A stretch of DNA of 64,000 bases from Sulfitobacter mediterraneus (GTDB lineage Bacteria > Pseudomonadota > Alphaproteobacteria > Rhodobacterales > Rhodobacteraceae), in contig NZ_CP069005.1 of assembly GCF_016801775.1 (NCBI RefSeq), positions 88,757 through 152,756 on the forward strand. The letters are read 5' to 3'. This document shows positions 59,762 to 64,000 of the stretch, one piece after another. The notes below the pieces were generated by a model. The model had not been told where the DNA came from. It was given only the letters and a program-made list of their open reading frames with translations, and ran no database searches. Both the position numbers and the translations under genes were made by a program. How positions within the stretch are numbered: position 1 is the first letter of the stretch; every line of letters starts with the position of its first letter.

Positions 59762-60091
59762 ATGCTATTCAAAACACGCCTTTTTCTGGTTGCTCTGTTG
59801 GTTGGCGCTGTTCTGGCGCAAATCAATCTTGCGTCCATTTCAAGTGTGGACCCAGCGCCTGCTATGGCCATGCAGAGCGATTGCTGCCCGAAAGACTGCC
59901 CGGACATGCCGGAATGCGACGCTGCCTGCATTTCCACGACGCAATGTCGTGTGGCCCCGATCGTGGCCGAGCTCGAACGAGTGATCCTGGCGAACCTGCC
60001 TCGGTCCGGACGTGCCGGGTACGTGCGGACTGAGGCAACGGCGATTCTGCAACAGGCAGACGGCGGATTGCAAAGACCGCCCAAAGCATAG
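59762..60091 (+). CDS. Exported Cys-rich protein of the cus cluster
   Basis: 109 residues from ATG 59762 (the frame is open to 59681 but the signal sequence begins here: FLVALLVGAVLAQINLA). The mature part has DCCPKDCPDMPECDAACIS and TTQCRV, seven cysteines in about 30 residues, then a helical tail with RPPKA at the end. Similar small Cys-rich exported proteins occur before CusBA-type efflux genes, presumably binding copper or silver in the periplasm. No clear ribosome site. Confidence 0.65.
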   Translation: MLFKTRLFLVALLVGAVLAQINLASISSVDPAPAMAMQSDCCPKDCPDMPECDAACISTTQCRVAPIVAELERVILANLPRSGRAGYVRTEATAILQQADGGLQRPPKA

Positions 60092-60129
60092 CGGTTCTGG
60101 TGCCTGCCGCACCAACAGCCGCGCGCCGA

Positions 60130-60158
60130 TGTAACGTTTAGACCAGTTCCAGGTCGAT
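60130..60158 (+). promoter_or_regulatory. ECF-type promoter motif (copy C)
   Basis: TGTAACG (60130-60136), 15 bases, then GGTCGAT (60152-60158). The first block and the following TT match copies A and B exactly and GTC falls at the same spacing; the rest of the second block differs. It lies 42 bases before the first gene of the cus operon. Confidence 0.45.
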
Positions 60159-60200
60159 ACGATGGTCGGCGTTCCCGTTGCCCGTCAATACAGGCGTATC

Positions 60201-60599
60201 ATGCCCCGTTATATTCAAGTCGCCCTTGCTGCCCTCGTGGTCGCGGCCCAGCTTTCCGTGCCGGTGGCACAGGCCGCTGCATCTGATTACATTCTCGTTC
60301 TTGTCGAGACGACTTATCCCTTCGGAGACGATGCGGTTCTAGAAGTTCGTCTGATTGATACCCGCACCAATGCGCCCGTGGAGGGCGCCGTCATCTTTGC
60401 CACAAGGCTGGATATGGCGCCGGACGGGATGGAGACGATGACTTCACCGGTCTTGGCGTTACCCGGCGAAGAGCCGGGTCTCTATCGCTTCTCTGCCGAT
60501 CTGACGATGGACGGAAACTGGCGCTTTTCAGTTGCGGCCAAGGTGCAGGGCGAGATGGAAACCGTTCAGGCACAGATCGTAATCGAGGTACAGCCATGA
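60201..60599 (+). CDS. YtkA/FixH-like periplasmic protein
   Basis: 132 residues from ATG 60201 (frame open to 60162). Signal peptide cleaved after AQAA (about residue 26); the mature domain is a beta-sandwich with TTYPFGDDAVLEVRLIDTRT, MAPDGMETM and PGLYRFSADLTMDGNWRFSV, the YtkA/FixH pattern. Such proteins are regularly encoded before heavy-metal efflux adaptors and may bind copper through the Met pair. It overlaps the cusB start by four bases. Confidence 0.8.
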   Translation: MPRYIQVALAALVVAAQLSVPVAQAAASDYILVLVETTYPFGDDAVLEVRLIDTRTNAPVEGAVIFATRLDMAPDGMETMTSPVLALPGEEPGLYRFSADLTMDGNWRFSVAAKVQGEMETVQAQIVIEVQP

Positions 60600-62032
60600 G
60601 CGCCTTTGGCAAACTGGTGCTGATCGCCGTCATTGTCAGCGCGGCTGGATGGGTTGGCCTTGCGGCGGGCGGCAAACGCTGGACGCCTGCGATGCTGACG
60701 GATGTGGCGCAGACGCAGCTCACAGCACTTTTGGGACGTGAAGCTGACGCGATGCCGGCCGAAATCCGATCGGCGATGGGCCCGATTATCTACTATCGAC
60801 ACCCTGACGGTCTTGCCGAATGGTCCGCGGTGCCGACCGACACCGTCGATGGCAAGGCGTTTCTGCCGGTGCTGGCAAGCGAAGATGTGTCGTTTGACCC
60901 AGAGGCGCCCAACCCTCTAGAGGCGAAAATTGGCGAACGAACCGTTCTCTACTACCGGCATCCGATGGGCCTGCCTGATACGTCTCCGGTGCCAAAGCAG
61001 GACTCCATGGGCATGGACTACCTTCCCGTTTTTGCCGATGAGGCAAACGATGCCGGATCGGTGACCGTATCGCCCGGCAAACTACAGCGCACCGGCGTAC
61101 GTACGTCAGTTGCGGTGCTCAAGCCCATGGCAACGACGGTTCGAGCGCCGGGGATCGTCGCGCTAGATGAGCGTCGAGTTAGCGTCATTTCATTGCGTGC
61201 GGATGCTTTCATCGAAGAAGTTGAGGATGTAACGACCGGATCAATCGTTAAAGCGGGCGAACCGCTGGCGATGCTCTATTCTCCGGATATCGTCTCGGCG
61301 GCCGCACAGTATGTTTCGGACCTGCGAAGTGGTGAAGGGCGCGTGGAAGGCAGCCGTCAAAGGCTGGCAAACTTGGGTGTTCCCGTGTCAGTGATCGACA
61401 AGATCGCGGCGGGCAGGCGTGCGCCGGTACAAATCAGCCTGATGGCACCGCGGTCGGGCGTGGTTCTGGAACGAATGGCCGTCGCAGGCATGATGTCCGA
61501 GGCTGGCGAAACGCTGTTTCGTATTGCCGATACATCGGTTGTCTGGATCATGGCGGACGTGCCGGAATCTGCGCTCGCGGGCCTTTCGGATGGAAACGCT
61601 GCGACGATCACCTTCCCAGGCCTACCGGGCGAGACCTTCAGCGGCATCATCGACAAGATCTACCCTGAGGTCGATATGCAGACCCGGACGGCACGCGTCC
61701 GCGTCGACCTGTCCAACCCTGAGGGTCGCTTGCTTGTCAACATGTTCGCTGATGTGGCTTTGGCGACGGGCGACGGTGCGCCCGTGGTGCAGGTGCCGGA
61801 AACGGCGGTGATCGACACCGGCGATCGCCAGGTGGTGATCCGCGATATGGGAGAGGGGAAATTCGCCCCGCAGGATGTGGTGCTGGGGCGGCAGGCCGCC
61901 GGGATGGTGGAAGTCCGCGAAGGTATTTCCGAGGGCGACCGGATCGTCACCACCTCGACCTTTCTGATCGACGCGGAGAGCAACCTGAACGCAGCCCTGG
62001 CTGCGCTGACCGCCCCGGAGGCAGTCGAATGA
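60596..62032 (+). CDS. cusB: CusB-like efflux periplasmic adaptor
   Basis: 478 residues. An N-terminal membrane or signal segment is followed by two YHS-like metal-binding repeats (YYRHPDGLAEWS at about 65 and YYRHPMGLPDTS at about 119, the second with DSMGMDYLPVF), then the adaptor core: barrel-sandwich (IVALDERRVSVISLRADAFIEE...VKAGEPLAMLYSPDI), helical hairpin and beta-barrel (FPGLPGETFSGIIDKIYPEV). It joins the inner-membrane pump CusA to an outer-membrane channel. Overlaps cusA by four bases. Confidence 0.9.
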   Translation: MSAFGKLVLIAVIVSAAGWVGLAAGGKRWTPAMLTDVAQTQLTALLGREADAMPAEIRSAMGPIIYYRHPDGLAEWSAVPTDTVDGKAFLPVLASEDVSFDPEAPNPLEAKIGERTVLYYRHPMGLPDTSPVPKQDSMGMDYLPVFADEANDAGSVTVSPGKLQRTGVRTSVAVLKPMATTVRAPGIVALDERRVSVISLRADAFIEEVEDVTTGSIVKAGEPLAMLYSPDIVSAAAQYVSDLRSGEGRVEGSRQRLANLGVPVSVIDKIAAGRRAPVQISLMAPRSGVVLERMAVAGMMSEAGETLFRIADTSVVWIMADVPESALAGLSDGNAATITFPGLPGETFSGIIDKIYPEVDMQTRTARVRVDLSNPEGRLLVNMFADVALATGDGAPVVQVPETAVIDTGDRQVVIRDMGEGKFAPQDVVLGRQAAGMVEVREGISEGDRIVTTSTFLIDAESNLNAALAALTAPEAVE

Positions 62033-64000
62033 TCGCGCGTGTCATCGAATGGTCCGCCCGCAACCTTGTTCTGGTGTTCTTTGCCACGGCCCTTATCATC
62101 GCCTCAGGGGTCTGGTCACTACGCAATTTGCCGATCGACGCTATTCCCGATCTGTCGGACGTGCAGGTGATCGTGCTGACCGACTATCCGGGACAGGCCC
62201 CGCAAGTGGTCGAGGATCAGGTCACCTATCCGCTGACCTCGGCCATGCTGACGGTGCCGCGATCCCGCGTGGTGCGGGGCTTTTCGTTCTTCGGCATCTC
62301 CTTTGTATACATCATCTTCGAGGACGGAGTTGACCCGTACTGGGCGCGGTCGCGCGTGCTGGAATACCTCAACGCTGCTGCGGCTCGCCTGCCCGATGGG
62401 GTGACACCGGCCCTTGGTCCGGATGCAACGGGGGTGGGCTGGGTCTATCAATATGCGATCACCGGCGAGAACCTGAGCCTTGCTGAATTGCGGTCGTTGC
62501 AGGATTGGGTAGTGCGTTTCGGGGCCAGCCGCGCAGAGGGCGTGTCCGAAGTGGCCAGTGTCGGTGGCTTCGTTAAGCAATACTCGGTCACAGTTGACCC
62601 GGTCCGAATGCGCGCGCAGGGGATCACGCTGTCTGATATCGGCAAGGCCATCTCCGAGAGCAACATGGACACCGGCGGGCGCACGGTGGAGCTGTCTGAG
62701 TTCGAATTCATGGTGCGCGGACGCGGCTATCTGGCGGGGACCGAGGATATCGGCAACATCACCCTGCGCAGCATTGGCGGGGTGCCGATCAACCTGAAAG
62801 ACGTCGCACGGATCGAAATAGTCCCCAATGAACGCCGCGGCATCGCCGAGTTGAACGGTGAGGGCGAGGTCGCCAGTGGCATCGTGCTTCAACGGGTCGG
62901 CGCAAATGCGCTGGATGTGATCGAAAACGCCAAGGCCGAACTGGACGTGGTGGCCCAAAGCCTGCCGGATGGAGTCGACATCGTGCCGGTCTATGACCGC
63001 TCCGACCTGATCCTGTCGGCGATCGAGACGTTGAAAACAACGCTTCTCGAAGAAAGTCTCATCGTGGCGGGGGTAACGATCATTTTTCTGTTGCACGTCC
63101 GCTCCGCCCTCGTGGCGATCATCATGCTGCCTGTCGGATTGCTCATGGCCTTCACGGCAATGAAATTTCTCGGGATCGGGGCCAATATCATGAGCCTCGG
63201 CGGCATTGCCATCGCGATCGGCGCGATGATCGACGCGGCCATTGTGATGATCGAAAATGCGCACAAACACCTCGAACGGGCCGCCCCTGACAAGCCACGC
63301 ATCCAGGTGCTGATCGAAGCGGCAAGCGAGGTCGGCCCCGCGCTGTTCTTCAGCTTGCTGATCATCACTGTCTCGTTTCTGCCAATCTTTTCGCTTGAAG
63401 GACAGGAGGGACGCATGTTCGGCCCGCTTGCCTACACTAAAACCTTCTCGATGGCGGCAGCGGCGTTCCTATCGGTGACGCTGGTGCCTGCGTTGATGGT
63501 GGTCTTCGTGCGGGGTCGGATCATCTCTGAACAAAAGAATCCGGTAAACCGTGTACTGATCGCGGTCTACCGCCCGATTATCAGCGCCGTTTTGAAGGCC
63601 AAGAGTCTCACGATCATCGTGGCCATTGCGGCACTGGTAATCACCATCTGGCCCGCGCGTCAGCTAGGGTCTGAATTCATGCCTGTCCTGAACGAGGGTA
63701 CGCTTATGTACATGCCGACCACGCTGCCCGGGCTTTCGGTCACCAAGGCCGCCGAGCTGATGCAGACCCAGGACCGCATCATCAAGACCTTCCCCGAAGT
63801 GTTGTCGGTTTTCGGCAAGGCAGGCCGCGCGCTGACTGCGACCGATCCAGCACCGACGGAGATGTTCGAGACGATCATCCAGCTCCGCCCGGAAGACGAA
63901 TGGCGTCCCGGTGTCACCATCGAAAGCCTGCGGCAGGAAATGGATGCCGCGCTGCAATTTCCCGGCGTGTCGAACGCCTGGACGATGCCGATCCGGGCGC
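62029..64000 (+). CDS. cusA: CusA-like heavy-metal RND pump (3' end outside window)
   Basis: At least 657 residues are in the window and the frame runs off the right edge; full-length homologues have about 1050. The heavy-metal RND pattern is clear: LRNLPIDAIPDLSDVQVIV at the start, GVGWVYQYAI, VKQYSVTVDPVRMRAQGI, and membrane helix 4 with GGIAIAIGAMIDAAIVMIEN, which carries the proton-relay acid. It exports Cu(I)/Ag(I) from periplasm or cytoplasm with CusB. An outer-membrane CusC-type partner is not seen before the edge. Confidence 0.92.
   Translation, partial: MIARVIEWSARNLVLVFFATALIIASGVWSLRNLPIDAIPDLSDVQVIVLTDYPGQAPQVVEDQVTYPLTSAMLTVPRSRVVRGFSFFGISFVYIIFEDGVDPYWARSRVLEYLNAAAARLPDGVTPALGPDATGVGWVYQYAITGENLSLAELRSLQDWVVRFGASRAEGVSEVASVGGFVKQYSVTVDPVRMRAQGITLSDIGKAISESNMDTGGRTVELSEFEFMVRGRGYLAGTEDIGNITLRSIGGVPINLKDVARIEIVPNERRGIAELNGEGEVASGIVLQRVGANALDVIENAKAELDVVAQSLPDGVDIVPVYDRSDLILSAIETLKTTLLEESLIVAGVTIIFLLHVRSALVAIIMLPVGLLMAFTAMKFLGIGANIMSLGGIAIAIGAMIDAAIVMIENAHKHLERAAPDKPRIQVLIEAASEVGPALFFSLLIITVSFLPIFSLEGQEGRMFGPLAYTKTFSMAAAAFLSVTLVPALMVVFVRGRIISEQKNPVNRVLIAVYRPIISAVLKAKSLTIIVAIAALVITIWPARQLGSEFMPVLNEGTLMYMPTTLPGLSVTKAAELMQTQDRIIKTFPEVLSVFGKAGRALTATDPAPTEMFETIIQLRPEDEWRPGVTIESLRQEMDAALQFPGVSNAWTMPIRA

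Noticed and set aside
1..64000. Plasmid replication/partition genes, tRNA, rRNA, CRISPR arrays, intact insertion sequences
   Set aside because: None could be recognised in any frame or strand, so plasmid status is inferred only from the conjugation module.

Overview
The window looks like part of an accessory replicon (a conjugative plasmid or integrative conjugative element) of an alphaproteobacterium, most likely a Rhodobacterales/Roseobacter-type organism. The reasons are high GC with many GTG/TTG starts, a VirB/VirD4 conjugation module of the kind common on roseobacter plasmids, a TRAP transporter, FixH-type and Rieske proteins, and an FnrL-like box. No replication or partition genes, tRNA, rRNA, CRISPR array or intact transposase are visible. 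This taxonomic placement is inference from protein character, not from a search.

Layout. (1) 1-5000: the 3' part of a large protein resembling the C-terminal region of defence-type NTPases, a hairpin-rich 730-base stretch, a DUF2493 (SLOG-like) protein, a GSU2403-type nucleotidyltransferase and a small conserved protein. (2) 5000-10500: a candidate oriT, a MobC-like accessory protein, a VirD2-like relaxase and the VirD4/TraG coupling protein. (3) 10660-15880: cargo consisting of an unknown membrane/coiled-coil protein and a two-gene OLD-nuclease plus UvrD-helicase pair (Gabija-like). (4) 16000-28830: the type IV secretion operon on the minus strand, in transcription order virB1-like, virB2, B3, B4, B7-like lipoprotein, a second lytic transglycosylase, B5, B8, B9, B10, B11, a DUF4177 protein, a periplasmic protein and B6, followed by small plus-strand genes. 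(5) 29500-39320: one tightly coupled plus-strand operon encoding a TRAP transporter, a NylB-like serine hydrolase, an acyl-CoA ligase, an EamA permease, a TetR regulator, a YtcJ-like amidohydrolase and a COG0523 metallochaperone. This looks like uptake and catabolism of an amide- or ester-linked acid.

(6) 39800-64000: a periplasmic protein that I associate with conjugation regions, then a copper and thiol stress island. It holds DsbB, DsbA, rhodanese and ScsB/DsbD-like proteins; an amino-acid permease with a saccharopine-dehydrogenase-like protein; a copper-type P1B ATPase with DUF2933 and ICMT-like partners; an EF-hand protein; a Cys-rich 54-residue protein; a six-gene operon (109-residue protein, DUF3141 hydrolase, 59-residue membrane protein, FabI, Rieske, CBS-BON); an ECF sigma factor with a seven-cysteine tail; relics of an EamA gene and of a second copper ATPase; and a YtkA/FixH-like, CusB, CusA efflux operon running off the right edge.

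The most interesting signal is a shared promoter motif, TGTAACGTT followed 13 bases later by (C/G)GTC. It lies 31-45 bases upstream of three start codons in the copper island: the Cys-rich protein, the six-gene operon and the CusBA operon. The ECF sigma factor sits next to one of these promoters and has a Cys-rich tail like that of copper-sensing CorE-type sigma factors, so it is the obvious candidate to read them. Four genes shorter than 60 codons were recovered by reading the minus strand or overlaps by eye, or are open at the window edge: the VirB7-like lipoprotein, the Cys-rich protein, the 59-residue membrane protein and the partial cusA.
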